64,000 nucleotides of DNA from Polytrichum commune (GCA_950295325.1 OX485808.1:42431180-42495179); one strand, 5' to 3'; shown: positions 23,726 through 35,686, numbered from the stretch's first letter. Numbers and translations: made by a program. The notes: generated from the letters alone by a model not told the origin.

Positions 23726-24613
23726 ATCCTAAGAACATGGAGAAAATGAGAATTTCACAAAGAAAAGTCAATAACTTCGTAACTATAAAGAAACAAATCC
23801 TCACAAAAACAATACAAGGCCGAGAGCAAACTACAAATGGAAATGGCCGAATGCTAAGTCAAGTGCTCAACTCTAGCACTAACCTACCTACGAATGAGAG
23901 GCCTCGGATCCGAGGCCTCTTTTCCTACCTCCTCCTTATGCACTACCCAAAAGAAAAAGGCCGAGAGAAATCTTATGTGAACATAGCAGTTTGACTTTTC
24001 AAGCACATACATTGTCTTCAAAATGAGGCCTCGGATCCGAGGCCTCTTCACAAACCTCCTACTCATGTAGTACCCAAAACAAGAAGGCCGAGAACAATCT
24101 TACACGAACATAACATTTTGATTTTTCTAGCATAAAATTGACACAAACATGAGGCCTCGGATCCGAGGCCTCTTCCCAAAACACATACTTATTCACTTCC
24201 CAAAACAAGAAGGCCGAGAGGATTCGAAAATGAACATAAGATTTTCATTTTTCAAGCACATACCTTGACACAAAAATGAGGCCTCGGATCCGAGGCCTCT
24301 TCACAAAGTACCTACTTATGCACTACCCAAAACAAGAGGGCCAAGCGCATTCAAAAATGAACATAACATTTTAACTTTTCATGCACATACCTTGACACAA
24401 AAATGAGGCCTCGGATCCGAGGCCTCTTCCGAATGCCCCTCCTTATGAAATACATACTACAGAAAATGGCCGAGAGAATTAAAAAATGAACCTAACATTT
24501 TCATTTTTCAAGCACACAACCTGACTCAAAAATGAGGCCTCGGATCCGAGGCCTCTTCCAAATGCCCCTCCTTGATGATTTTAAAACCTAACCAATTTAC
24601 TTGTTACATGGCT

Positions 24614-24631
24614 CACGGGTGTTCACCCGTG
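24614..24631. repeat. second palindrome type, CACGGGTG-TT-CACCCGTG (copy 1)
   Basis: Eight-bp arms around TT. Further copies are at 25008-25025 and 25078-25095, and a degenerate one near 28195-28212. Each sits in a ~70-bp module with CTAACCAA..TTACTTGTTACATGGCCCACGGG. This is a second, rarer palindromic site class inside the main array. Confidence 0.8.
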
Positions 24632-24652
24632 AGGTTCACATTTGATGATGTT

Positions 24653-24968
24653 CCAGGGGAGGTCACTCCATTGCCAAGTTGCATCACCAAAATGGGTCAA
24701 AATTTTCTCAAATTTTTTTGGGACGTAGATATACATGATATCTATTACGGAGTAAAATATCATGACCAAATTTGATGACCATATTTTTCTAGAAAACATA
24801 CCATTTCTACCTAGAATGACGCAGAATTCAACTAAAACAATTACTAGAAAAAATGAAGATGACAAAAAATTTCAAAAAAATATACAAAAGATATAATCAA
24901 TAGTTATGAATATAGAGAAAAAAAATCATAATTTTTAAAAATATTTCACATGGAGACATCTCCCCGTG
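24653..24968. mobile_element. hAT-like MITE nested in the palindrome array
   Basis: Ends are CCAGGGGAGGTCACTCC and its inverted counterpart ..CATCTCCCCGTG. Flanking 8-mers ATGATGTT (24645-24652) and ATGATGCT (24969-24976) look like a one-mismatch 8-bp target duplication. The interior is AT-rich and non-coding. It is homologous, in inverted orientation inside, to 38929-39324 and 55563-55972. It inserted into one of the 70-bp CACGGGTG modules. Confidence 0.75.
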
Positions 24969-26639
24969 ATGATGCTAAATCCTACCCAAGTTACCTGTTA
25001 CATGGCCCACGGGTGTTCACCCGTGGGGCACACATTTGATGATGTTAAAACCTAACCAAATTACTTGTTACATGGCCCACGGGTGTTCACCCGTGGGGCA
25101 CAAGGCAGAGAGCAAGGAACCAAAAAAGCAGGAAAGTTGACATTCTATTAGTTTGAGAAATCAAGAACCTCACCTCTCTCAAAACCCTACCTTTCACATA
25201 CTCAAACTTACACAAATAGGAGGCTTCGGATCCGAGGCCTCTTCCCCTAGCTGGTTCTTATGCACTACAGAAAACAAGACAAGACCGAGAGCAATTGATG
25301 TGCACATAACATTTTGATTTTTCAAGCACAAACCTACCCGAAATAAGAGGCCTCGGATCCGAGGCCTCTTCCTATGGCTCCCACTTATGCACTACACAAT
25401 AGAAGAAATGGCCGATAGCAAGGAATCAAGAAAGCAAGAAAGTTGACATTCCATTAGTTTGAGAAATCAAGAACCTCGCCTCTCTCAAAACCCTACCTCT
25501 CACATACTCAAACTTACACAAATATGAGGCCTCGGATCCGAGGCCTCTTCCCCTAGCTGCTTCTTATGCACTACACAAAACAAGACAAGGCCGAGAGCAA
25601 TTGATGTGCAAATAACATTTTGATTTTTAAAGCACAAACCTACCCACAAATAAGAGGCCTCGGATCCGAGGCCTCTTCCTATGGCTCCCACTTATGCACT
25701 ACACAATAGAAGAAATGGCCGATAGCAAGGAATCAAGAAAGCAAGAAAGTTGACATTCCATTAGTTTGAGAAATCAAGAACCTCGCCTCTCTCAAAACCC
25801 TACCTCTCACATACTCAAACTTACACAAACAAGAGGCCTCGGATCCGAGGCCTCTTCACAAACCTCCTACTCATGTAGTACCCAAAACAAGAAGGCCGAG
25901 AGTAATCTTACACGAACATAACATTTTGATTTTTCTTAAATAAAATTGACTCAAACATGAGGCCTGGGATCCGAGGCCTCTTCCCAAAACACATACTTAT
26001 TCACTACCCAAAACAAGAAGGCCAAGAGCATTCAAAAATGAACATGAGATTTTCATTTTTCAAGCACATACCTTGACACAAAAATGAGGCCTCGGATCCG
26101 AGGCGTCTTCACAAAGTACCTACTTATGCACTACCCAAAACAAGAAGGCCAAGAGCATTCAAAAATGAACATAAGATTTTCATTTTTCAAGCACATACCT
26201 TGACACAAAAATGAGGCCTCGGATCCGAGGCCTCTTCACAAAGTACCTACTTATGCACTACCCAAAACAAGAAGGCCAAGAGCATTCAAAAATGAACATA
26301 AGATTTTCATTTTTCAAGCACATACCTTGACACAAAAATGAGGCCTCGGATCCGAGGCCTCTTCACAAAGTACCTACTTATGCACTACCCAAAACAAGAA
26401 GGCCAAGAGCATTCAAAAATGAACATAAGATTTTCATTTTTCAAGCACATACCTTGACACAAAAATGAGGCCTCGGATCCGAGGCCTCTTCCGAATGCCC
26501 CTCCTTATGAAATACATACTACAGAAAATGGCCGAGAGAATTCAAAAATGAACCTAACATTTTGATTTTTCAAGCACAAACCTTGACACAAAAAAGAGGC
26601 CTCGGATCCGAGGCCTCTTCCCAAAGCTCCTACTTATGC

Positions 26640-26985
26640 ACTTAACAAAACACATTTCCCCCCCCCCCGCAGCTTCAGACCTCCATATCTTCCACGTGTG
26701 GTCTCCAAATCTAACAATCAACCACTCTATCGTCATCTACGTGAAATGTAGATGCCGATGGACACCTCACTTGCCCCATTTGGGCAAAAATCAAGGAAGT
26801 TATGCCTGTTTAAACATTCGCAGTCCCGGGAGCCACTCCCAGGGGACTGCTGATCGAGGGCACTAAAAGGAGGCCTCGGATCCGAGGCCTCATTTTCAAA
26901 CTAGTGTACATACTCAAAAACAAGCAAAGTGCCTCATTCATACAAGCTATACGTTGAATCAAAAAACCTCAAGTGGCCTCGGCTG
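26640..26985 (+). repeat. ~350-bp spacer block with hairpin (copy 1 of 2)
   Basis: This block replaces an ordinary spacer and recurs almost unchanged at 27120-27475. It begins after a C-run, contains CACGTGTGGTCTCC, TCATCTACGTGAAATGTAGATG (an inverted repeat of GATG/CTACG type) and a strong hairpin GCAGTCCCGGGAG-CCA-CTCCCAGGGGACTGC at about 26820-26850. Confidence 0.75.
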
Positions 26986-27119
26986 AGAGGCCTCGGATCC
27001 GAGGGCTCACACACAAAGTAATTTACGTACTCCAAACCAACCATAGTGCCTCATCCGTACACTAGTTTTGGAACACATAAAAGAGGCCTCGGATCCGAGG
27101 CCTCTTCTCCTAGCTTCTA

Positions 27120-27475
27120 CATATGCACTCAACAAAACACATTTCCCCCCCCCGGCAGCTTCAGACCTCCATATCTTCCACGTGTGGTCTCCGAATCTAA
27201 CAATCAACCACTCTATCGTCATCTACGTGAAATGTAGATGCCGATGGACACCTCACTTGCCCCATTTGGGCAAAAATCAAGGAAGTTATGCCTGTTTGAA
27301 CATTCGGAGTCCCGGGAGCCACTCCCTGGGGACTGCTGATCGAGGGCACTAAAAGGAGGCCTCGGATCCGAGGCCTCATTTTCAAACTAGTTTACATACT
27401 CAAAAACAAGCAAAGTGCCTCATTCATACAAGCTATACGTTGAATCAAAAAACCTCAAGTGGCCTCGGCCGAGAG
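27120..27475 (+). repeat. ~350-bp spacer block with hairpin (copy 2 of 2)
   Basis: Near-identical to 26640-26985. The hairpin arm at about 27306-27336 differs by two bases but keeps the stem in part. The duplication carries the flanking 22-bp palindromes with it, so it is a segmental duplication inside the array. Confidence 0.75.
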
Positions 27476-28310
27476 GCCTCCGATCCGAGGCCTTACACAC
27501 AAACTAGTTTACATACTCAAAACCAACCAAAGTGCCTCTTCCGTACACTTGTTTTGGAACACATAAGAGAGGCCTCGGATCTGAGGCCTCATTCACAAAC
27601 TAGTTTACATACTCAAAACAAACCAAAGTGCCTCATCCGTACACATGTTTTGGAACACATAAAAGAGGCCTCGGATCCGAGGCCTCATTCACAAACTAGT
27701 TTACATCCTCAAAAACAAGCAAAGTGCCTCATTCATACAAGTTATACTTTGAATCAAAAAACCTCAAGTGGCCTCGGCCGAGAGGCCTCGGATCCGAGGC
27801 CTTACACACAAACTAGTTTACATACTCAAAACCAACCAAAGTGCCTCTTCCGTACACTTGTTTTGGAACACATAAAAGAGGCCTCGGATCCGAGGCCTCA
27901 TTCACAAACTAGTTTACATACTCAAAACCAACCAAAGTGCCTCTTCTCTACACTTGTTTTGGAACACATAAAAGAGGCCTCGGATCCGAGGCCTCATTCA
28001 CAAACTAGTTTACATCCTCAAAAACAAGCAAAGTGCCTCATTCATACAAGTTATACTTTGAATCAAAAAACCTCAAGTGGCCTCGGCCGAGAAGCCTCGG
28101 ATCCGAGGCCTCACACACAAACTAGTTTACATACTCAGAACCAACCAAAGTGCCTCATAAAGACATGCCTAACCAAGTTACTTGTTACATGGCCCACGGG
28201 CGTTCGCCTGTGGGGCACAAGGCAGAGAGCAAGGAATCAAAAATGGAAGTAAGTTGACATTCCATTAGTTTGAGAAATCAAGAACCTCGCCTCTCTCAAA
28301 ACCCTACCTC

Positions 28311-30600
28311 TCACATACTCAAACTTACACAAATATGAGGCCTCGGATCCGAGGCCTCTTGCCCTAGCTCGTTCTTGTGCACTACACAAAACAAGACAAG
28401 GCCGAGAGCAATTGATGTGCACATAACATTTTGATTTTTCAAGCACAAACCTACCCACAAATAAGAGGCCTCGGATCCGAGGCCTCTTCCTATGGCTCCC
28501 ACTTATGCACTACACAATAGAAGAAATGGCCGAGAGCAAGGAATCAAGAAAGCAAGAAAGTTGACATTCCATTAGTTTGAGAAATCAAGAACCTCGCCTC
28601 TCTCAAAACCCTACCTCTCACATACTCAAACTTACACAAATAAGAGGCCTCGGATCCGAGGCCTCTTCCCCTAGCTCCTTCTTATGCACTACACAAAACG
28701 AGACAAGGCCGAGAGCAATCGATGTGGACAAAACATTTTGATTTTTCAAGCACAAACCTACCCACAAATAAGAGGCCTCGGATCCGAGGCCTCTTCCTAT
28801 GGCTCCCACTTATGCACTACACAATAGAAGAAATGGCCGAGAGCAAGGAATCAAGAAAGCAAGAAAGTTGACATTCTATTAGTTTGAGAAATCAAGAACC
28901 TCGCCTCTCTCAAAACCCTACCTCTCACATACTCAAACTTACACAAATAAGAGGCCTCGGATCCGAGGCCTCTTCCCCTAGCTCCTTCTTATGCACTACA
29001 CAAAACGAGACAAGGCCGAGAGCAATCGATGTGGACAAAACATTTTGATTTTTCAAGCACAAACCTACCCACAAATAAGAGGCCTCGGATCCGAGGCCTC
29101 TTCCTATGGCTCCCACTTATGCACTACACAATAGAAGAAATGGCCGAGAGCAAGGAATCAAGAAAGCAAGAAAGTTGACATTCCATTAGTTTGAGAAATC
29201 AAGAACCTCGCCTCTCTCAAAACCCTACCTCTCACATACTCAAACTTACACAAATAAGAGGCCTCGGATCCGAGGCCTCTTCCCCTAGCTCCTTCTTATG
29301 CACTACACAAAACGAGACAAGGCCGAGAGCAATCGATGTGGACAAAACATTTTGATTTTTCAAGCACAAACCTACCCACAAATAAGAGGCCTCGGATCCG
29401 AGGCCTCTTCCTATGGCTCCCACTTATGCACTACACAATAGAAGAAATGGCCGAGAGCAAGGAATCAAGAAAGCAAGAAAGTTGACATTCCATTAGTTTG
29501 AGAAATCAAGAACCTCGCCTCTCTCAAAACCCTACCTCTCACATACTCAAACTTACACAAATAAGAGGCCTCGGATCCGAGGCCTCTTCCCCTAGCTCCT
29601 TCTTATGCACTACACAAAACGAGACAAGGCCGAGAGCAATCGATGTGGACAAAACATTTTGATTTTTCAAGCACAAACCTACCCACAAATAAGAGGCCTC
29701 GGATCTGAGGCCTCTTCCTATGGCTCCCACTTATGCACTACACAATAGAAGAAATGGCCGAGAGCAAGGAATCAAGAAAGCAAGAAAGTTGACATTCCAT
29801 TAGTTTGAGAAATCAAGAACCTCACCTCTCTCAAAACCCTACCTCTCACATACTCAAACTTACACAAATAAGAGGCCTCGGATCCGAGGCCTCTTCCCCT
29901 AGCTCCTTCTTATGCACTACACAAAACAAGACAAGGCCGAGAGCAATTGATGTGCACATAACATTTTGATTTTTCAAGCACAAACCTACCCACAAATAAG
30001 AGGCCTCGGATCCGAGGCCTCTTCCTATGGCTCCCACTTATGCACTACACAATAGAAGAAATGGCCGAGAGCAAGGAATCAAGAAAGCAAGAAAGTTGAC
30101 ATTCCATTAGTTTGAGAAATCAAGAACCTCGCCTCTCTCAAAACCCTACCTCTCACATACTCAAACTTACACAAATAAGAGGCCTCGGATCCGAGGCCTC
30201 TTCCCCTAGCTCCTTCTTATGCACTACACAAAACGAGACAAGGCCGAGAGCAATCGATGTGGACAAAACATTTTGATTTTTCAAGCACAAACCTACCCAC
30301 AAATAAGAGGCCTCGGATCCGAGGCCTCTTCCTATGGCTCCCACTTATGCACTACACAATAGAAGAAATGGCCGAGAGCAAGGAATCAAGAAAGCAAGAA
30401 AGTTGACATTCTATTAGGTTGAGAAATCAAGAACCTCACCTCCCTCAAAACCCTACCTCTCACATACTCAAACTTACACAAATATGAGGCCTCGGATCCG
30501 AGGCCTCTTGCCCTAGCTCGTTCTTGTGCACTACACAAAACGAGACAAGGCCGAGAGCAACATGATGTGCACATAACCTTTTGATTTTTCAAGCACAAAC
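28311..30600 (+). repeat. 307-bp higher-order repeat, about 7.5 units
   Basis: Each 307-bp unit holds two 22-bp palindromes 128 bp apart and then 179 bp to the next. Unit starts (CATACTCAAACTTACAC) are at about 28311, 28618, 28925, 29232, 29539, 29846, 30153 and 30460. Units are near-identical, implying recent unequal exchange or amplification. Two older units lie near 25193-25500 and 25500-25800. Confidence 0.9.
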
Positions 30601-30673
30601 ATACCTTTCCTAACATGTTCCTAAACCCAAATCAAGACAAGGCCGAAAGCAAGTCAAGCTGATATTCCAAATA

Positions 30674-31694
30674 CTATGAGAAATCAAGGTGATAGAAAGC
30701 AAAAACGTTGGCGAACATAGCTTGGCCGAGATCCCGACACCTTACCAGAATTTGGAGTATGCCCTCCACTGAAGCCCCTATATTGGCGCCACTATCTTCC
30801 GAGGTCCCGTCCTCTGTCGGCGATATTGGAGTGCTTCTCGAATCTCCGAGGTTTACTTGCGCCATTCCTCTCCCGCGGCCACGCCCTCGCCTTGATGTTT
30901 GTTGTGTTCCGCCCGCCTTGCTTCGCAGAAATCTTGAAGCAGGGGTCACAACATCCACACTTAGGGTTTCTGCGCATGGGTCTCCTCCTTCAGCTCTTTC
31001 GCGGCCTCCCAACAAATTTGATTTCAGATCTTCCTTTGCCGCTTTCCTCTTGGACGCCTTCATTTTTTCTCTTGCTTGAATCGTTGGTTGTCCCGACATC
31101 GGTTCTCGCTCTTCTAACGCCTTCTCAATTTGTTGTGCTACCTCCTTGTTGTCTTCTTCATAGATATTTCCACTATCTCCACTCCCCCCCTCTTCCTATA
31201 TTTAAGATAAAACAATGTTTATAACAATGATGACAAACCATAATATCTAAAAGAAAAGTTGTTTCACAGTTGAATATGTTCTACCATTTTCATTATGTGC
31301 TCAAACAACTGAATATATGGAGAACCCGAAGAATACGTACGACACTTGTAGAGTTTGTCTCTTCGCGTGAGTCCTCTTGGATGCTGTCGTTTCCCAACTC
31401 CTCCACTTCTGCCATTGGTTGCGCTTTACTTCCGTCCGCCTCTTCTACAATCGGTGATAAATGAAAAGGCCGAATCCCACAGTCTAACCTCCACGAAGGT
31501 TTCCGCAGGTCCTTAATGCTTTGGCTCAAATCCTCGGGCGTCCCACGGCCCTCAATTGGCGCTTTCCTTGCCTGTGACTTTTGTGTCCTCACTGTCTTTC
31601 TCTTCTTATCAGTGTAATGTGTAGACGATCGCCTCCTCTTCTTTTTCTTAGATGGTTCCGTTGTCGGAGGTTGTGAATTGCCTATTTCCTTCAT
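30674..31694 (-). CDS. basic low-complexity accessory protein of the transposon
   Basis: Two exons, 31341-31694 and 30674-31195, in phase 0, give 291 aa. The N-terminal part has a strong nuclear-localisation-like run (KKKKRRR, then KKRK). The second exon is acidic at first (EEGGSGDSGNIYEEDNKE), then basic with GRGRGRG, a motif often seen in nucleic-acid-binding disordered tails. No known domain is recognised. It is transcribed divergently from the transposase and lies just beyond the palindrome array, so it is likely an element-encoded accessory factor. The 3' exon boundary is less certain than the start. Confidence 0.5.
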
Positions 31695-32013
31695 GTGTTC
31701 AACCCTCCCGCAATTCAGACCTATTCGCTCTATTTCCTTTCCACAACCTCACCACATCAAACTCACACATTGGAAAGAAAGTGAGCAATCGCATTCTTCT
31801 CAGTATATAATTGCAATACCTCCCGATGGGAGGCGCGCTTTACTATCTGACAACCATCTTTGTAATTAGGGGTATCTTTTTTTAGGATGCCTGACAGTTT
31901 TGTCTCCTTCCTGATATTCATGCGTATTTGTTTATAACTTCATCGTCATCACCATTCTCCTTCTCTATGCATCTTTGCATCTTTGTTCCTTCACGTTTGC
32001 TTTCTCTGCCTTC
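31695..32013. promoter_or_regulatory. divergent promoter region between accessory gene and transposase
   Basis: The 319 bp between the two divergent start codons must hold both leaders. AT-rich stretches lie around 31800-31960, and a pyrimidine-rich leader precedes the transposase ATG. No 22-bp palindrome lies within it. Exact elements cannot be assigned. Confidence 0.5.
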
Positions 32014-35000
32014 ATGGCTTCCACCTCAATTCTTCCTCCCGTCTCTGAGATGGCCGAACTTCGTTCACATGGCATCGGGGTCCCTATTATATTCCCCATT
32101 GGTGCACAAGGTATTGTTGTTGTCTCGGAGCTTCATCTTAGCATTAGGTTCTCTTTGAAAGCTAGTACAATATGGGTAGAGCGTGAGATCTACCATCCTG
32201 ATACTGGATTGCTCGTTCATACCTTCCATGAGACCTCCAAGATAACTGACAATGGCAATGTAGTGTGGGAGCTTGGCGCGGGAAAGTATAGGGTTTGTGG
32301 CTGGCCAGATTCTCAGATGGAAGTGTCAACAGAAATCCTTCCTCCTCTTCGATCATCCACTGTTGCCTTTAGCACACCCCCCGTAATAAGCGTCAAGACC
32401 GAGCCTGGTGTAGACAACGTTATAGACTTGTCTGATTCTTCGAGTGAAGATGTACCAGTGTATAAGGTTGCTGTCCATGATTCCCCTCATTTGTTTCCCT
32501 TTGCATCCTACATAACGCCTTCTCCATCTAGCTCTGTCCCTTCAACTCCTTCGGTCCCTACGTCTAAACCTCCTCAAACTATTGTTCAATGTCTTCGTCG
32601 TCTTGGCTCTATGCCCGGTAGTAAGAACGTCCTCAAGAAAATAGATTACGATAAAATCAAAATCCAAGAAGTTAATCACCTTCCCCCTCGTTTCGATGGC
32701 ACCCAGTTATTTGTCCTCCCTGCAGCAGAAGTCTCTTCATCTCAAACCAGGGCCAAGTCGTTGGACGGCATGGACAAGCAATATGATGGCCATGTTTGGA
32801 CTAAGACTCAAACCACCAACATTACAAACGACGTTGGCCTTGCATTTCGTTCCTCTACCTGTGTTGGCCATCTCCAATGCCAAAACCCGAGTTGTGATTA
32901 CCTTCAACGCGCCCATCGTACCTCTAAGGTCAATGACACAGAATTTGAAGGTTTCACTAAAGATCCTTTCCGTCTCTCTGGCATTGTGCCATCCGGATCT
33001 ACTCTTGTCTGCAGGATCTGTAAAGAGCCTCCCAAATGCATTGCACTATGCGAGGCCAAAATCTTCTACGTCCATGGGAAGGAGTCATCCCAAAGAGCCT
33101 GCATTCATCTCGGTTCTCATCAACATCCAGTGAAGGTTGGAGACTGCAGAGACAGTCGGAAGCGTATCAATGCACTTCTTGAGGAGCACGTTGAACGTAC
33201 GCCTCAAGCCACCCACAGCAAGATCGTCCTTGAAGCTAGCAAGGACATTGTTGGTGAGTTTCTCCTTTCTGGCGATAATGACACACACCGTCTCTTCTCT
33301 TTAAAAGAGCTTGAACCTGTTTTTGAGAGCTGTAGAGAGTTGAATTCCCCAAACCTTCGCTCTAAGGTTACCTCTTTCAAATATTTGCGGAGGTTTGGTG
33401 TTATGGATGGCATCGCAAAGCTCCGAGGCGTTAGCAATTGGGCCTACGTCCAACGGAACCAATTCCCAGGACAAGGTGACGATACAGACAAGGTGTTCGT
33501 CTTCAAGATGTCGGAGGTTGGTCCTGGAAGTGGAGTGGATTTGGTTCGTCGGATGCAACCGGGTGGGGACCTGGAGAGCGCGTGGATGATGTCCGATCAC
33601 GTGAAGCGGGTCAAAGGGTGGACCACCATGGCCGCTCATGTGTACAATGGGACTTATCAACGGGTCATGACCATTTCATGTTGTGATTTCCAATCGGAGG
33701 ATAAGGATGCCCAAGTTCTCTTCTGGCAGAACCTCAACCACGTCATGGCCCGACACGGTATCCCACATCCAAACTTTATAGGCTTCATGGCGGACAGTGC
33801 CCAAGCCAATTGGAACGCTGTTCGCATTGTATATGGTTCGGGGGATCCCAAAGTTCCAATGGAGGGTCGTGAGCGCACTTGTTTTTTCCATTGGAAACAA
33901 TCGCTCGAAAAACATACGAAATCGTATATAAAGCATGAGTTACAAGACCAACATAGACATCTTTGCCTTCAATATCGAAATGCGTCATCTATGGAAGAGG
34001 CTGAGACTAGGTACCTAGCTATCAAGGCTTGGTGGGCGTCATCGAATTGTACAAGTGAGGACGGTCTCAAGCATCTTCAGCTCTGGCTTGCTTTTTGGCA
34101 CTTCCGCTACCTTCAATGGGGTGGTTTCATGGAACTGGTACATCTCCTTCATAATTCATTATTGGTTTTTCTTGGATTCGATTTCCTCTCTCTGTACATT
34201 TATATTAATACTTGATTTCTCCAATCAGGAAAAGGTTTTAACCCAAGACCAATTGGCCGAGATGCCGTCGTGCAATCTTGCGGAGTCCGTCCACAACAAA
34301 TGGCTTCAAGCCTCCGGCAACAAGGGTGGAGATCTATACGTGGCTACGGTTGACGACTACATTCGCGCCTTCTTACAAGTTGTTGCATACTACCAGTTCC
34401 TTAAAGGTGGAATTGGCGGAGATGGTCCAAGCAAAGAAGAACTAAAGCTCAGGGGTGCTCAACGTCGAGCTCAGCGTACTGGCGACCCCACAGTGTTGCA
34501 GAAGGTCTTGCTTGACATGTCCGGTGGGGAAGAATTTTGCACTCGCGATCCACACCTTGAGGGCGCCGAGGTGTTTGGATCGCAGAAGCGAAGATCAGAC
34601 ACTCCAATTGGTGATGATGGCGAGACCCACCGCCCCGATACCGTGAACTTCTCTCGCCCTCCCCCCGGTAAGCGTGTCACTCGATCTCAACCAGAAACAC
34701 TACCCACTATCATTGAGGAGTCTTCCCCCTCTGTACAAGAGGTTCAAGTGCCTTCACCTGCAGGACTTGGTTTCCAGCGTGTCACTGCCGTACAAGAAAC
34801 CAAAGTAGATGTCTCTCTTTGGCATATTGCCCGCATACCCTATACGTCTGGGAAGTCTTGTTGGGCTAATCATGCGGGCACGAAGAAGAAGTGCACCGCA
34901 AGAATCGTCACTAATAATAAGAGCGTCCCTGCGCCGACCTACACCGGTATGTGGCATCATTACAAACTCCAATCTATGAAGCGCACGGACTTTGTCTTTT

Positions 35001-35686
35001 GCCCCGACGACATTGAGCGTTGCGTGAAGGGCCCTCGTCGGAAATGGGTCATGCCGTTCTCTGCTCATGACCAGAAGCCTCCTATTCCCCCAATCTGGCC
35101 CGTGAAGATTGGTACCAACCTCACCCGCTCGGATATCTTCGCCCTTGAGAACGCAGGTTTTCAACTCCCACCAAAGGAGCGCATCACACCGACTCAACTC
35201 TTCACCAACTCTGCTCCCCCGCTGGATATGTCTGGAATCCGTGTTCCAGAAAACCCCGACATGATCCCTCCGACAAGATTGTCCAAGCTTGTTCGGCGAT
35301 CCAGTAGCGCACCTTCGGCAAAGCAGAGGCAGATGGTGGCCTCTGCTGAAGCTATGCATGGTACCGTTATGAAGTTAACTATGATCCCTCAACCGGGATT
35401 TGGTTGCATTATCACACTGCAGTCCAAATCAGAACCCCAACCACCGATCTACCAAGTGACAGTCAGTTCTCTTCCAGAGTGCAACTGCGCATTTTTCTTG
35501 GATATGATTTCCAAGTTCAGCCGCAAACGAAATTCTTATTTGAATTGTAAGCATTTGTATTACATTTTCATCAAGGTTTCTAATTTGGATGCGGAAGTGA
35601 ATTTGTTCATTCACGCCCCGACATTTAGCTTCAACGAAGTCAAACTCATCCTCGAAGGGGGTCTTTTGACAAAGTCTACTTCTTAG
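32014..35686 (+). CDS. MULE-like transposase
   Basis: Two exons, 32014-34137 and 34229-35686 (GTACAT donor, CCAATCAG acceptor, phase 0), give 1193 aa. An in-frame ATG at 31975 is an alternative start. Residues ~300-400 form a Cys/His cluster (CQNPSCDYL, CRICKEPPKC) likely to bind zinc. The core holds TISCCDFQSED (D558), GFMADSAQANW (D594), the C-x2-H motif CFFH (623-626) and, after the intron, NLAESVHNKW (E727), fitting a MULE-type DDE/RNase-H fold; which residue is the first catalytic Asp is uncertain. The C-terminus has a SWIM-type C-x-C..C-x-H motif (CNC..CKH) and another Cys-rich patch (CWANHAGTKKKC). It should bind the element's ends and catalyse excision and insertion in the nucleus. 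No frameshift or stop was found. Confidence 0.8.

Larger units (their letters stand above)
23898..30507. repeat. array of ~43 copies of a 22-bp perfect palindrome
   Basis: The unit is GAGGCCTCGGA followed by its exact reverse complement. Starts read by eye: 23898, 24025, 24151, 24278, 24405, 24534, 25220, 25347, 25526, 25654, 25833, 25959, 26086, 26213, 26340, 26467, 26596, 26870, 26987, 27083, 27356, 27473, 27569, 27665, 27782, 27878, 27974, 28091, 28337, 28465, 28644, 28772, 28951, 29079, 29258, 29386, 29565, 29693, 29872, 30000, 30179, 30307, 30486. Most are exact; about nine have one or two changes. Spacing is about 96, 117, 127 or 179 bp by sub-block. Spacers are AT-richer and often hold a GGCCGAG half-site-like word. 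The first copy starts 173 bp upstream of the ParB-like gene's ATG. Function unknown: partition-like binding site, methylation target, transposase site or promoter module are all possible. Confidence 0.95.

Noticed and set aside
27440..28252. 270-codon plus-strand frame of repeated REASDPRP-type units
   Set aside because: It is read-through of the palindrome array where the local period happens to keep the frame open; no splice or start context supports it.
28311..30344. Series of near-identical 63-codon reading frames on the minus strand
   Set aside because: They recur every 307 bp because the DNA repeat does; they have no start context or family features and consist of the palindrome translated.
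23898..30507. CRISPR-like look of short repeats with spacers
   Set aside because: Spacers are themselves repeated and related, unit spacing varies from about 96 to 179 bp, the repeat is a full palindrome, and the genes around it are intron-bearing plant genes. It is a palindrome satellite, not CRISPR.
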